Notes: generated from the sequence alone by a model not told the origin. Numbered from the stretch's first letter, positions 42,003 to 50,358 are shown. The stretch: 63,379 bases of DNA from Oscillospiraceae bacterium (GCA_017550285.1 JAFZPP010000021.1:85874-149252), one strand, 5' to 3'. Numbers and translations: made by a program.

Positions 42003-43193
42003 ATGAAAATCAGCGGAATCGTCTGCGAATACAATCCGTTCCACAACGGGCATCTCTATCACATCGAACAGACGCGGAAAAACGGCGCGACGCATATTGT
42101 CGCGGTCATGAGCGGCAATTTTGTCCAGCGCGGCGATGTTGCGGTCATCAACAAGTTTGAGCGCGCGAAGGCTGCGGTGCGCTGCGGTGCCGATCTGGTG
42201 ATTGAGCTGCCGGTCGCATACTGCCTCAGCGCCGCCGAAACCTACGCAAAAGGCGCAATGTATATTCTGAAAGGACTCGGCTGCGTCGATGAGCTTTCGT
42301 TCGGCAGTGAATGCGGCGATCTTTCGCTGCTGACGGCTGCGGTCAAGGCGAGCTATGCCTGCGCGAAGCGTCCGGAGCTGGAAGACCTGATGAAGCTCGG
42401 CAACTCCTATCCGAAGGCGCTGCAAATCCTCATCCGCCAGAATTACGGCGATGAGATCGGTGCGGTGTTCAGCAGCCCGAACAATACCCTTGCAATCGAA
42501 TATCTGAAGGCAATGGTTGCGCTGAAGCTGAAAATTCAGCCGTTTACCGTGAAGCGTGAGACGCCGCATGATTCCGGCTCGGTGACGGGCGGCATCGCAA
42601 GCGCCTCGCTGATCCGGCAGCTCATGGAGAGCCAGACGGACGATTATGACGATCTTGTGCCGGAATATTCCGCCGATACGCTCAGTGCATGTGCCGCTGC
42701 CGGTATGGTTGCACGGTTTGAGAATCTCGACCGCGTGCTGCTTTACCGTCTGCGGACGGCGACTGCCGCGGAGATTGCCGCGCTGCCGGATGTCGGGCAC
42801 GGGCTCGAAAACAAGATTCTTTCCGCGCGCAATGAGACCTCGCTGGAATCCATGCTGCTTTCGATGAAGAGCAAGCGCTATCCCATGGCACGGCTGCGCA
42901 GGATTCTGCTTGATCTGCTGATCGGCATTACGCCTGCGGATACGGATTATCCGCCGCCTTACGGCAGAATCCTTGCACTGTCCGAGCGCGGCAGGGATAT
43001 CCTGACCGCTGCAAAGCAGGCGGGTACGACGCTGCCCTTTGCGACATCGCTTGCAAAGCTCTCCGAGCTCGGCGGCATATGCAAAAAATGTGCGGAGCTG
43101 GAAGCGCGTGCGACCGCAATCTACGGACTTGCACAGCGCGCAATCAGCCCTGCCGACGCCGATTACAAGCAGATGATCGGCATGGTGAAATAA
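42003..43193 (+). CDS. tmcAL: tRNA(Met) cytidine acetate ligase
   Basis: 396 residues from the ATG at 42003 (AAGGGGG upstream); a longer frame from 41757 runs back across the ackA promoter and is rejected. The nucleotidyltransferase motif NPFHNGH (His14 and His17 of the HxGH site) and GNFVQRGDVAVINKF identify the TmcAL/YlbM family. The enzyme activates acetate with ATP and acetylates the wobble cytidine of elongator tRNA-Met. The window also contains an elongator tRNA-Met gene and, divergently, ackA. Confidence 0.92.
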   Translation: MKISGIVCEYNPFHNGHLYHIEQTRKNGATHIVAVMSGNFVQRGDVAVINKFERAKAAVRCGADLVIELPVAYCLSAAETYAKGAMYILKGLGCVDELSFGSECGDLSLLTAAVKASYACAKRPELEDLMKLGNSYPKALQILIRQNYGDEIGAVFSSPNNTLAIEYLKAMVALKLKIQPFTVKRETPHDSGSVTGGIASASLIRQLMESQTDDYDDLVPEYSADTLSACAAAGMVARFENLDRVLLYRLRTATAAEIAALPDVGHGLENKILSARNETSLESMLLSMKSKRYPMARLRRILLDLLIGITPADTDYPPPYGRILALSERGRDILTAAKQAGTTLPFATSLAKLSELGGICKKCAELEARATAIYGLAQRAISPADADYKQMIGMVK

Positions 43194-43321
43194 TTATTTT
43201 CACCCCCCTTTTCGGGATTGCTGCAAAGGCAAATCGTTGTTTGCGGGCAGTGCCCGCCAAATTCCGGTTTATCTTAGCAATACTTTTCTGAAACGGAAAA
43301 ATACGAAAGGAATGATACAAT

Positions 43322-43813
43322 ATGCCCGAATGTCCCTCCTGCGGCGCTTCCTACAGCGGCGGCTCCTGCCCCTACTGTTCGCGCAGCGTCAAAGACGGAG
43401 ACAGCTATATCGCCCCGCGGGAATATGACCGGAACGGACGGCTCCGTGAGCGGCGGTACGGTGATATGGGAACCTATGTCTACGATGATGAGGTGCAGGA
43501 TACCGTCAGCCCGCCGCTGACCGATGTCCCGACCCACGGCTATATGAAGGGCACGCCGATCAGCGGTCCGGAGAATCCGATGCTGTCGCGGATTCGTTCC
43601 AGCGGACAGGATGAAAGCCCGCTGAAAACAACCATGGCAATCCTCTCGCCGAAGGCATCAAGGCGCATGGCGGAGCGGCGTGACCGCGCATACGACGTTG
43701 AATATGATTACCGCTTCGGCTACCGTCCGCCGGTCACGGCAAAGTCGGTGCTCGGCTGTCTCGTATGTGTCGCGGTTGTTGCAATTATTGTGTGGCTGGT
43801 TCTGCGGAAATGA
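43322..43813 (+). CDS. Zinc-ribbon protein with C-terminal membrane anchor
   Basis: 163 residues. The first 20 residues form a zinc ribbon with two CxxC pairs (CPSCG and CPYC). A charged, disordered-looking middle follows, then one transmembrane helix at the C-terminus (SVLGCLVCVAVVAIIVWLVL) ending in RK, so the bulk faces the cytoplasm. Such tail-anchored zinc-ribbon proteins are common in Firmicutes without known roles. The stop overlaps the next gene by ATGA. Confidence 0.75.
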   Translation: MPECPSCGASYSGGSCPYCSRSVKDGDSYIAPREYDRNGRLRERRYGDMGTYVYDDEVQDTVSPPLTDVPTHGYMKGTPISGPENPMLSRIRSSGQDESPLKTTMAILSPKASRRMAERRDRAYDVEYDYRFGYRPPVTAKSVLGCLVCVAVVAIIVWLVLRK

Positions 43814-44307
43814 GAAACGGGCACAGTAACAAGCGGACGGGCTGTCTTGCGGCGCTTCTATGCTGCGCGGCATGCTTCGGGCTGCTCTGTTTTGCATGCA
43901 GATTCCGGCATTTTACATCGCCGGAGGATTTTACGGCGGCAGGTTATAAGCTCCCGTTTCCGGTGCCTGAAAATGCCGGAGATATCCGTCTTGCGGGCAG
44001 AAAGCTCCTGTTCGGGCAGCAGCATCTCTGTGCATTTACGCTGCCTGAGGCGGATGCAAACCTGTTTGTGCAGCAGTATTGTTCCGGCTCGGAGGATGCG
44101 CTCCGTACCGCTGCGGAATATGCGGCGGAGGACGGCGCGGGCAGTCCGCTCGGTTCCGGTGCATCGTTCCGGCAGGTCACGGATCGCAATATCGCAGATG
44201 CAAAGGTCGTATTCTATGAGCCGTATCAGTCGGGCAGCCGGAGCCGCGGCATTCTGCTGTTCCCCGATACGCAGGAATTCATTACATTTCTATATATTTC
44301 CAGATAA
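43810..44307 (+). CDS. Membrane-anchored or secreted hypothetical protein
   Basis: 165 residues from the ATG at 43810, translationally coupled to the zinc-ribbon gene (ATGA). An N-terminal basic segment is followed by a cysteine-rich hydrophobic helix (TGCLAALLCCAACFGLLCFAC), so it is either a signal anchor or a lipoprotein. The outer domain is small and mixed. Unknown function; the coupling suggests it acts with the zinc-ribbon protein. Confidence 0.7.
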   Translation: MRNGHSNKRTGCLAALLCCAACFGLLCFACRFRHFTSPEDFTAAGYKLPFPVPENAGDIRLAGRKLLFGQQHLCAFTLPEADANLFVQQYCSGSEDALRTAAEYAAEDGAGSPLGSGASFRQVTDRNIADAKVVFYEPYQSGSRSRGILLFPDTQEFITFLYISR

Positions 44308-44319
44308 TACGGAGTTTTT

Positions 44320-44943
44320 ATGATTGAATACACAACGATTGAAGCGCCCTGTGAGGGCAGCATCACCGAAAAACGCTCGGAGTTCATTGCACAGCTCTTT
44401 CCCGCAGAGACCGCGGAGGCATGCGTGCAGATCATTGAGGCGGTGAAGGCAAAGCATCACAAGGCGCGTCATAATGTCTGGGCGTACCGTCTGCGTGCGG
44501 GCGGCGTGACGCGCTACAGTGACGACGGCGAGCCGCAGGGCACGGGCGGCATTCCGGTGCTGAATGTGCTGCAAAAATCGGAGCTGGAGGATGTCTGCTG
44601 CGTGGTGACGCGCTATTTCGGCGGCGTCCTGCTCGGCGCACCGGGTCTGACCAGAGCCTATTCGGCATCGGCGGCAGAAGCGGTGAAATCCGCAAAGCTG
44701 CTGCATTTCTGCGAGGCATACCGCATCCGCTATGTCATTGATTATACCAATTACGGCAAGGTGAGCTATCTGCTGCCGGAGTTTGAGACAGTCGATGCGG
44801 GCAGCGATTTCGGCGAAAAGGTCACGCTGCTGTTCGATATCAAAACGGCGCTTTATCCGGCGCTGGAAGCAAAGCTGACCGAAGCTTTCAACGGCAGACC
44901 CGATCTGGAGCAGCTCGAAACGCATTTTGTCAGCTTTCCGTGA
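44320..44943 (+). CDS. YigZ/IMPACT family protein
   Basis: 207 residues. The N-terminal UPF0029 domain is typical: KRSEFIAQLFP, HNVWAYRLRAGGVTRYSDDGEPQGTGGIPVL (cited in part), VVTRYFGGVLLGAPGLTRAYS. The short C-terminal domain follows. In E. coli YigZ is of uncertain function; in eukaryotes IMPACT acts on the translation-stress kinase GCN2. The start lies 12 bases after the previous gene. Strong family match. Confidence 0.93.
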   Translation: MIEYTTIEAPCEGSITEKRSEFIAQLFPAETAEACVQIIEAVKAKHHKARHNVWAYRLRAGGVTRYSDDGEPQGTGGIPVLNVLQKSELEDVCCVVTRYFGGVLLGAPGLTRAYSASAAEAVKSAKLLHFCEAYRIRYVIDYTNYGKVSYLLPEFETVDAGSDFGEKVTLLFDIKTALYPALEAKLTEAFNGRPDLEQLETHFVSFP

Positions 44944-45036
44944 GCTGCCTGTGCGATTTCATCGAATCCGGATGATGCGCTTTTTGCCGCGGAGAAAGAC
45001 GGCTTCACGCCATTGTCAGACGATGAGAATATGAGA

Positions 45037-45066
45037 AATCCCCGAAGCGGCAGTGCTTCGGGGATT
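45037..45066 (-). terminator. Terminator downstream of sigG
   Basis: Perfect stem AATCCCCGAAGC / GCTTCGGGGATT; serves the minus-strand sigG gene (TTTCTC tail) and may also stop the plus-strand YigZ transcript. Confidence 0.75.
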
Positions 45067-45073
45067 CTGCTTT

Positions 45074-45850
45074 CTATAGCTGTTCCTTGATTTTTGCGAT
45101 TGCAGCCTTTTCGAGCCGCGAGACCTGTGCCTGCGAGATGCCGATTTCCTGCGCGACCTCTACCTGCGTTTTGCCCTGCCAGAAACGCCGCCGGAGGATA
45201 TTTTTCTCCCTGTCGCTGAGTGAGGCGAGCGCATCTCTGAGGGCAAGCTCCGACATCCATGAGGATGCGGTGCTGTCCGGATCGCCGATCTGGTCGATCA
45301 GGCAGAGCGGATCGCCGGAATCGGAATAGATCGGCTCATAGAGCGAAACCGGATCGCTGATGCTCTCCATTGCCGTGACGACATCGCTGCGCTCCGCGCC
45401 GAGTGTATCGGCAATCTGCTGGACGGTCGGCTCATGCCCGAGCTCGCCGGTCAGCCTTTCGCGCGTCTGCATCGCTTTGTATGCCAGATCACGCAGCGAA
45501 CGGCTGACACGCACCGCATGATAATCGCGCAGATGCCGCCGCAGCTCGCCTGCAATCATCGGGACGCAGTAGGTCGAGAAACGCACATCCTTCGACAGAT
45601 CGAAATTGTTGATTGCCTTCATCAGCCCGATGACGCCGATCTGAAAGAGATCGTCCGCATCCTCGCCGCGCCCCGAAAAGCGCTGAATCACGCTCAGCAC
45701 AAGCCGCAGATTCCCGAGAATCAGCTTTTCGCGCGCCGCAGGACTGCCTGTCTCCTGCATTTCACGCAGCAGCGCCATTTTCTCCGCCTCGCTGAGAACG
45801 GTCAGCTTTGAGGTATCCAGCCCTGCAATCATGACCTTCTGATATGCCAT
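45074..45850 (-). CDS. sigG: RNA polymerase sporulation sigma factor SigG
   Basis: 258 residues from the ATG at 45850 (AAGGAGATG upstream). The N-terminus KVMIAGLDTSKLTVLS matches the sigma-G signature VEICGVDTSKLPVL, and region 2 (NLRLVLSVIQRFSGRGEDADDL), region 3 and the region 4 helix-turn-helix (TQVEVAQEIGISQAQVSRLEKAAI) are all present. SigG drives late forespore gene expression. Its presence implies that the lineage can sporulate or did so recently. spoIIGA/sigE, usually adjacent in Bacillus, are not seen here. Confidence 0.93.
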   Translation of the reverse strand: MAYQKVMIAGLDTSKLTVLSEAEKMALLREMQETGSPAAREKLILGNLRLVLSVIQRFSGRGEDADDLFQIGVIGLMKAINNFDLSKDVRFSTYCVPMIAGELRRHLRDYHAVRVSRSLRDLAYKAMQTRERLTGELGHEPTVQQIADTLGAERSDVVTAMESISDPVSLYEPIYSDSGDPLCLIDQIGDPDSTASSWMSELALRDALASLSDREKNILRRRFWQGKTQVEVAQEIGISQAQVSRLEKAAIAKIKEQL

Positions 45851-45927
45851 ATTCCGCATCTCCTTTGCATGTTTGCTGTGAGTATGTGCGGAATTGTGAA
45901 CTTTATGCAAACATTTCCCGTTTTCTA

Positions 45928-45956
45928 TTGACAATCAGACTGTCATGTACTATAAT
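45928..45956 (+). promoter_or_regulatory. Promoter of dockerin gene at 46029
   Basis: TTGACA, 17 bases, TATAAT on the plus strand. Confidence 0.85.
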
Positions 45957-46028
45957 AATAGTATACAAAGGCAGCAAAATTCAGATAAAGTGCAACAATT
46001 TAACTGAAATAATAAGGAGGGGAACACG

Positions 46029-46985
46029 ATGAAACGCCGTTATCTGATCAGTATTACCGCTGTAACGACCGTTCTGACGGCGGCTTTTGTGATGCCGCCT
46101 TCTGTATCCGCGCTGAATGCGCACTACCGGAATCCGAATACGCTGTATACGGTTGTGGATATCATTACGGAGGAGGAGGCAGCAAGCTATACCGAGAAGG
46201 TTTACAGGCAGAGCGACGGTACCGTAAAGCTGCGCGCCGGCGACTGCAAGATCACGGTCGGCATATCGGCAAACGAGGGCTTTGCCAATACGGGGCTGCG
46301 CGTCCGGTTTGATCTCCCGAATTATGAGCCGTGCTCGTATTTTGTCGAGAACAGGGGAAGAATGGACGAATATCCGGTTTCGATCCGCGGTCCGGAGACC
46401 ATGCTCGGCAAGCACATGGGTGTCAACCGCTTCGAGAATGATCCCGATAAGGACTACGGCATTCTGACATGGGGCACGATCGGCACAGAGGATGTCACGG
46501 CAGACGGCGATATCTACTCCTATTTTGTCCGCCCGCATGAAGGCATTGCTCCGGAGGAGACACTGCCCGTTCAGGGAATGGATATTTTGCAGTGGCTCAA
46601 TATCAAGCAGAAGGAACTGCCGTATGAGCTCATCAATACCGGCAGCTATCTGCGGATTTCTGCATTGTTCGGCGATGCGGATGAAGACGGCATGGTGGAT
46701 AATGTCGATGCACAGCGGATGCTGGCACTTGCAACCGAATTTCTGACCGATGAGCAGAATCTTTCGGATTACTGCTCGGATGAGTGCCTGTCGCTCAATC
46801 CTGAAGAAAAGATGTACGAAGTCTGCTGGCTGCAAAGTGTCTGCGATGTCGATCAGAACGGCAAGATCGAGGTCACCGATGCGCAGGAAATCCTGAATTA
46901 CTATACGGACTGTGTCGTTGCGCAGAATGAGCGGACCGGCGCAATCGGCGGCGCGGCATTCGGGTATCACTTTATTGCGAAGTAA
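46029..46985 (+). CDS. Secreted dockerin protein with a cohesin-like N-terminal domain
   Basis: 318 residues, AAGGAGGGG upstream. Residues 1-28 are a signal peptide ending at VSA. The central domain contains ITVGISANEGFANTGLRVRF, which echoes the cohesin-like strand pattern of the 56-61 kb genes (VYIANNSKDGFAATGLRLFY), so a divergent cohesin-like fold is likely. A dockerin follows at about 213-300, with two calcium loops starting GDADEDGMVDNVDAQ and CDVDQNGKIEVTDAQE. No catalytic domain is seen. It probably plugs into the cellulosome as an adaptor or structural part. Confidence 0.85.
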   Translation: MKRRYLISITAVTTVLTAAFVMPPSVSALNAHYRNPNTLYTVVDIITEEEAASYTEKVYRQSDGTVKLRAGDCKITVGISANEGFANTGLRVRFDLPNYEPCSYFVENRGRMDEYPVSIRGPETMLGKHMGVNRFENDPDKDYGILTWGTIGTEDVTADGDIYSYFVRPHEGIAPEETLPVQGMDILQWLNIKQKELPYELINTGSYLRISALFGDADEDGMVDNVDAQRMLALATEFLTDEQNLSDYCSDECLSLNPEEKMYEVCWLQSVCDVDQNGKIEVTDAQEILNYYTDCVVAQNERTGAIGGAAFGYHFIAK

Positions 46986-47020
46986 GGAGGAATGTGAGTA
47001 TGGTTTTTATGGTATCAGAG

Positions 47021-47063
47021 TAAGCGCATCCGGTGCTTGATCGGATGCGCTTGTTCTTTTTGC
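47021..47063 (+). terminator. Terminator after the dockerin gene
   Basis: Stem AAGCGCATCCG / CGGATGCGCTT followed by GTTCTTTTTG. Confidence 0.85.
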
Positions 47064-47113
47064 AGGACAATCTGCATAGAGTATCTCAGAACGGAAGCAG
47101 AGGGGGATTGCGC

Positions 47114-47392
47114 ATGGAGGATGCAATGCAGCAGAATCTGCACAGCGCCGTGCTGGAAAACCGCGAAAAGCTGATGCTGACCGGCGTGACGGCAGTGGAC
47201 AGCTTCGATGACCGTACCGTGCTGCTCTATACAAAGCTCGGGGAGCTTGTGATTCTCGGGCGCGGGCTGCATATGGAGCAGATGAGTCTCGAGACCGGCG
47301 ATGTGACAGTAACAGGTGAGGTGCAGGCGCTGCGCTACGGCGACCGTGACCGCAATGCGCCGCAGGGCTTTTTCGGGAGGCTGCTGCGATAA
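47114..47392 (+). CDS. yabP: Sporulation protein YabP
   Basis: 92 residues from the ATG at 47114 (AGGGGGATT upstream). The family pattern LENREKLMLTGVTAVDSFDDRTVLL and GELVILGRGLHMEQMSLETGDVTVTGEV is clear (quoted in part: LMLTGV, GRGLHMEQM). YabP is needed for the spore cortex. Its stop overlaps the yabQ start (TAATG). The order yabP-yabQ-divIC-S1 protein is the same as in Bacillus subtilis. Confidence 0.9.
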   Translation: MEDAMQQNLHSAVLENREKLMLTGVTAVDSFDDRTVLLYTKLGELVILGRGLHMEQMSLETGDVTVTGEVQALRYGDRDRNAPQGFFGRLLR

Positions 47393-47787
47393 TGGATACA
47401 CATATTACGGTGCAGACGGAAATGCTCTGGCTCCTGCGGGCGGTGCTGCTGGGGGTCGGCTGCGGCGTATTGTTTGATCTGATGCGGATGCTCCGTGCAC
47501 TGCTGCCGCACGGGAGAATTGCGGTTTTTCTCGAGGATGCAGTCTTTTCGTTTGTATTCTGCTTTGTCTGGCAGGTCGATGCATGGTCCTTCTGCGGCGG
47601 TGCACTGCGCTGGCAGCATCTGCCCGGCATGGCAGCGGGGCTGCTGCTCTATCTGCTGACGGTCGGGCGCGTGACGGCAAGAATGCTGTACCGGCTGCGG
47701 CAGGTGCGGCGGGGGATACGGTGTCTGCTCCGGCACTGCGGCGGCAGACTGCGAAATCTGAGAGAAAAAATTTATAAAAACGCTTGA
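47392..47787 (+). CDS. yabQ: Spore cortex biosynthesis protein YabQ
   Basis: 131 residues, one-base overlap with yabP. Mostly hydrophobic: several helices (WLLRAVLLGVGCGVLFDLMRML, FLEDAVFSFVFCFVWQ, GMAAGLLLYLLTVG; each quoted in part) with the conserved D and R in FDLMRMLR. In Bacillus, YabQ sits in the membrane around the forespore and is required for cortex formation. The C-terminus is basic. Family assignment rests on position plus topology. Confidence 0.88.
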   Translation: MDTHITVQTEMLWLLRAVLLGVGCGVLFDLMRMLRALLPHGRIAVFLEDAVFSFVFCFVWQVDAWSFCGGALRWQHLPGMAAGLLLYLLTVGRVTARMLYRLRQVRRGIRCLLRHCGGRLRNLREKIYKNA

Positions 47788-47812
47788 CGAAATTGCCGCT
47801 TTGCGGTATAAT
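47784..47812 (+). promoter_or_regulatory. Promoter of divIC-like gene
   Basis: TTGACG, 17 bases, TATAAT, overlapping the end of yabQ; allows expression of the divisome gene apart from the sporulation genes. Confidence 0.75.
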
Positions 47813-47871
47813 AAAGCTGTATCCGTATCGGAAACAGAAAAACAGAGCTATCAGAACGGAGTAAGGAAACA

Positions 47872-48198
47872 ATGGAACGTAATATTGGTTCACGCCGCGA
47901 ACACGCAAAAAAGCGCAGGCGTGCCGTCTTTGAATGGATCGTGTTCCGGCTGGTTGCGGTGATTCTGCTGGTTGCATGTGTGATCTCGTTTGTATCGACA
48001 CAGGCAACACTCAATCAGAAGCGGCAGGAGAAGGCAGAGCTGGAATCAGCGATTGAACAGGCGCGCGATGAGTATATGGAGCTGGAAAAATTCGTCGATA
48101 CAGACGATCTTGAGGGCTATATGGAGAAGGCTGCGATTGAGGATCTTAATTATGCCTATCCGAATGAACGCCGCTTCTATGATACTTCCAGAAACTAA
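47872..48198 (+). CDS. divIC: FtsB/DivIC-like septum formation protein
   Basis: 108 residues. A basic cytoplasmic N-terminus (SRREHAKKRRR), one transmembrane helix (about 24-44, FRLVAVILLVACVISFV) and an outer coiled coil (KRQEKAELESAIEQARDEY) give the standard FtsB/DivIC layout. It joins FtsL and DivIB at the division septum. Gene order (after yabPQ, before the S1 protein) matches Bacillus divIC. Confidence 0.9.
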   Translation: MERNIGSRREHAKKRRRAVFEWIVFRLVAVILLVACVISFVSTQATLNQKRQEKAELESAIEQARDEYMELEKFVDTDDLEGYMEKAAIEDLNYAYPNERRFYDTSRN

Positions 48199-48224
48199 CC
48201 GCGCAAACGGCAGAAAGGGTTTAT

Positions 48225-48686
48225 ATGCAGCTTGAAATCGGACAGGTCTATGAAGGAACCGTGACCGGTATTACACAGTTCGGCGCATTTGTCGAGGTGC
48301 ATCCGTCAGAGTCGGAGCGCGTCACCGGAATGGTGCATATCTCCGAAATCGCAGATACCTTTGTGCGCGATATCCATGAATTTCTGCATGAATCGGATAC
48401 CGTGCAGGTCAAGATGATCGGGGTCAATCCGCAGGGCAAGATCAGCTTTTCGCTGCGGCAGGCGGCGGAGCCGAAGCCCGCTGAGCAGATGCCGAAGCAG
48501 GAGCAGCGCCCGAAACGGAAGGAGAATCCGCGTCCGCGCGTTTATGAGCCGAAGCCGGTGATTCCGCAGTCCGAAATGAGCTTTGAGGATAAGCTGCTGC
48601 ACTTCAAGCAGGCGAGTGAGGAGAAAATCTGTGACCTCAAGCGCGGCAGCGAGCGCAGAGGCGGCTCCCGCAGCAGAAGATCATAA
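48225..48686 (+). CDS. S1 domain RNA-binding protein (YabR/GSP13-like)
   Basis: 153 residues. An S1 domain covers residues 1-75 (GQVYEGTVTGITQFGAFVEV, GMVHISEIADTFV, KMIGVNPQGKISFSLRQA), followed by a Pro/Lys/Glu-rich linker and a short basic C-terminus (RGSERRGGSRSRRS). It probably binds ribosomal or messenger RNA. The position behind divIC matches Bacillus yabR, whose product is a general RNA-binding or stress protein. Confidence 0.92.
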   Translation: MQLEIGQVYEGTVTGITQFGAFVEVHPSESERVTGMVHISEIADTFVRDIHEFLHESDTVQVKMIGVNPQGKISFSLRQAAEPKPAEQMPKQEQRPKRKENPRPRVYEPKPVIPQSEMSFEDKLLHFKQASEEKICDLKRGSERRGGSRSRRS

Positions 48687-48773
48687 AAGGAAATTCAGCC
48701 ATAGCATTTCTGATCCTGCGGTCGGATATGCTGTGGCGTTTTTATTTGCAATCTTGAGAAATCGGAGCGAAAT

Positions 48774-49250
48774 ATGCAGACCATACTGGATAAACAGCAA
48801 TATGACAAAATATGGGACAGGGTATATTCGGAATTCGGATTCCGGCGCACGGAGGCGGATTGGCTGTGCCTGCCGCTGAAGCAGAAACGCTATCATCTGT
48901 CAGGCATCTGGACGGCGGCGCAGGAGCAGCTTGTGAACAGCATCTTCATCGGGCTTGGATTCCGGCAGATGTATGCGCTGGACTGGCAGCACGACTGCTT
49001 TGTCTATTCGCCGGAGGAACAGATTTCGCCGGATGATTCGTATTATGATGCGGCGCGGGAATGCAATGTGTATTTTCCGTCCTATTATCCGGACGGGGAT
49101 TTTCATTTCTTTCTGACGCAGGATTTCCGGTACGGCTTGTTCGGGCATCCGTGGCGCGCGGAGATCATCGTCATGGGCGATGCACTGATTGAAGCATTTG
49201 AAAATCAGAAGGCGCAGCTGCTGCTTTCGGATGTGAATGAAGGAGCATAA
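48774..49250 (+). CDS. DUF2716-like hypothetical protein
   Basis: 158 residues, soluble. The second half PDGDFHFFLTQDFRYGLFGHPW followed by a hydrophobic strand and helix fits the DUF2716 family (the PxGDxxFF and FGHPW elements). Rich in aromatic residues. The end of the gene overlaps the ribosome binding site of the ylmH-like gene. Function unknown; related proteins occur as immunity-like or orphan genes. Confidence 0.65.
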   Translation: MQTILDKQQYDKIWDRVYSEFGFRRTEADWLCLPLKQKRYHLSGIWTAAQEQLVNSIFIGLGFRQMYALDWQHDCFVYSPEEQISPDDSYYDAARECNVYFPSYYPDGDFHFFLTQDFRYGLFGHPWRAEIIVMGDALIEAFENQKAQLLLSDVNEGA

Positions 49251-49251
49251 T

Positions 49252-50001
49252 ATGGAGGACTTTTTTCGCAGGCGTCTGCTTGATCTGGCGGAGCAATCCG
49301 ACCGGACCGGACGCTTTACCTTTACCGGCTTTCTGACCGAAGCGGAATATGCGGAATTCTGCACGCTGCGCAGCCAGCTTCCGCACTGCGGCGTGACGGT
49401 TTCCGGCGGCTATGAGAATGCCGAGCGCGTGATGCTGCGGTTCGGTGATCCGGAGCAGCTCGGCTATGAGGAGCCGTTTCCGCTGGTCTGCGTCCGGATT
49501 GCACCCTTGCAGGAGAAATTTGCGGATCATCTGACGCACCGTGATTTTCTCGGTGCGCTGATGCATCTCGGCATTGAACGCAGCGAGATCGGCGATATTC
49601 TTGTACAGGAGAAGTCTGCGTATGTGTTCTGTCATGCACCGATGTCGGATTATATCTGCCGCAATATCGAACGCATCCGGCATACCAGCGTGAAATGCGA
49701 ACCCGCGGAGACACTGCCTGAGGGGACCGGTACAAAAACCGAGCCGGTCAGCATTCAGGCGGCATCCGAGCGCATCGACGGCATCATATCAAAGGTGTAT
49801 CATATTTCGCGCGGCGACTGCAATGTGCTGTTCCGCAGCGGCAAGGTCTTTCTCGACGGCGCACTGCTCGAAAATAACAGTCATATGCTCAGAGAAGGGG
49901 AGAAGGTCTCCGTGCGCGGCTGCGGAAAATTCCGCTATGCAGGCATCACCGGCAGAACGAAAAAAGGAAATCTTGTCATCACCGTCGAAAAATTCGTGTA
50001 A
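49252..50001 (+). CDS. ylmH: YlmH family S4-domain RNA-binding protein
   Basis: 249 residues from the ATG at 49252 (AAGGAG upstream, inside the end of the previous gene). The N-terminal alpha/beta domain has FTFTGFLTEAEYAEF and THRDFLGALMHLGIERSEIGDI (in part: DFLGALMHLGI), and the S4 domain is at the C-terminus (VYHISRGDCNVLFRSGKVFLDG in part, GRTKKGNLVITVEKF). YlmH works in ribosome rescue/quality control and is linked to division gene clusters. Followed by a strong terminator. Confidence 0.92.
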   Translation: MEDFFRRRLLDLAEQSDRTGRFTFTGFLTEAEYAEFCTLRSQLPHCGVTVSGGYENAERVMLRFGDPEQLGYEEPFPLVCVRIAPLQEKFADHLTHRDFLGALMHLGIERSEIGDILVQEKSAYVFCHAPMSDYICRNIERIRHTSVKCEPAETLPEGTGTKTEPVSIQAASERIDGIISKVYHISRGDCNVLFRSGKVFLDGALLENNSHMLREGEKVSVRGCGKFRYAGITGRTKKGNLVITVEKFV

Positions 50002-50013
50002 TCATATAAAACA

Positions 50014-50060
50014 AAGCAGTCCGCTTCCTGTGCAGTGACAGGCAGGCGGACTGCTTTTTT
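50014..50060 (+). terminator. Terminator after ylmH
   Basis: Stem AAGCAGTCCGC / GCGGACTGCTT with inner CTGT/ACAG pairs, then TTTTTT. Confidence 0.9.
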
Positions 50061-50358
50061 CGTCCGGACTGTTGCCGCGGACGCGCAAAAATGTTTCGTT
50101 TATCAAAACAAGGAGCTTCGCCCTTTAGGGGTAAGAGGATCAGGAAGGAGGGAGCTTTACACCGGCGTAACGGTGTGGGAGGGAACCTAAGGAGAGAGGG
50201 GAATGCGAGCGAAGCGAGTTTCCCTTCTCGCCTTGGGTTCCTGCCATCGCATTCGCGTGCCCCGCATGTTTGCCGCAGGCAAACTGCGCAGTTTCGCTTT
50301 GCGAAACATGCGCGCCCAGCGAAATGATACATTTAGTATCACATTTCATAAAAGGAAC
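50061..50358. other. Non-coding stretch rich in short inverted repeats
   Basis: About 300 bases between the ylmH and tRNA terminators. It contains several nested dyads, for example ACACCG-GCGTAA-CGGTGT, TTTGCCGCAGGCAAA and GTTTCGC-TTT-GCGAAAC, and stretches GAGCGAAGCGAG. Frames on both strands read as low-complexity, biased peptides, so I take them as spurious. The composition suggests an intergenic repeat family. Confidence 0.5.

Noticed and set aside
46999-47022. Tiny ATG frame with a GGAGG just after the dockerin gene
   Set aside because: Only seven codons and directly in front of the terminator; too short to claim.
50091-50327. Frames on both strands in the hairpin-rich region
   Set aside because: Low-complexity Arg/Gly/Ser peptides arising from short repeats; no start signals.
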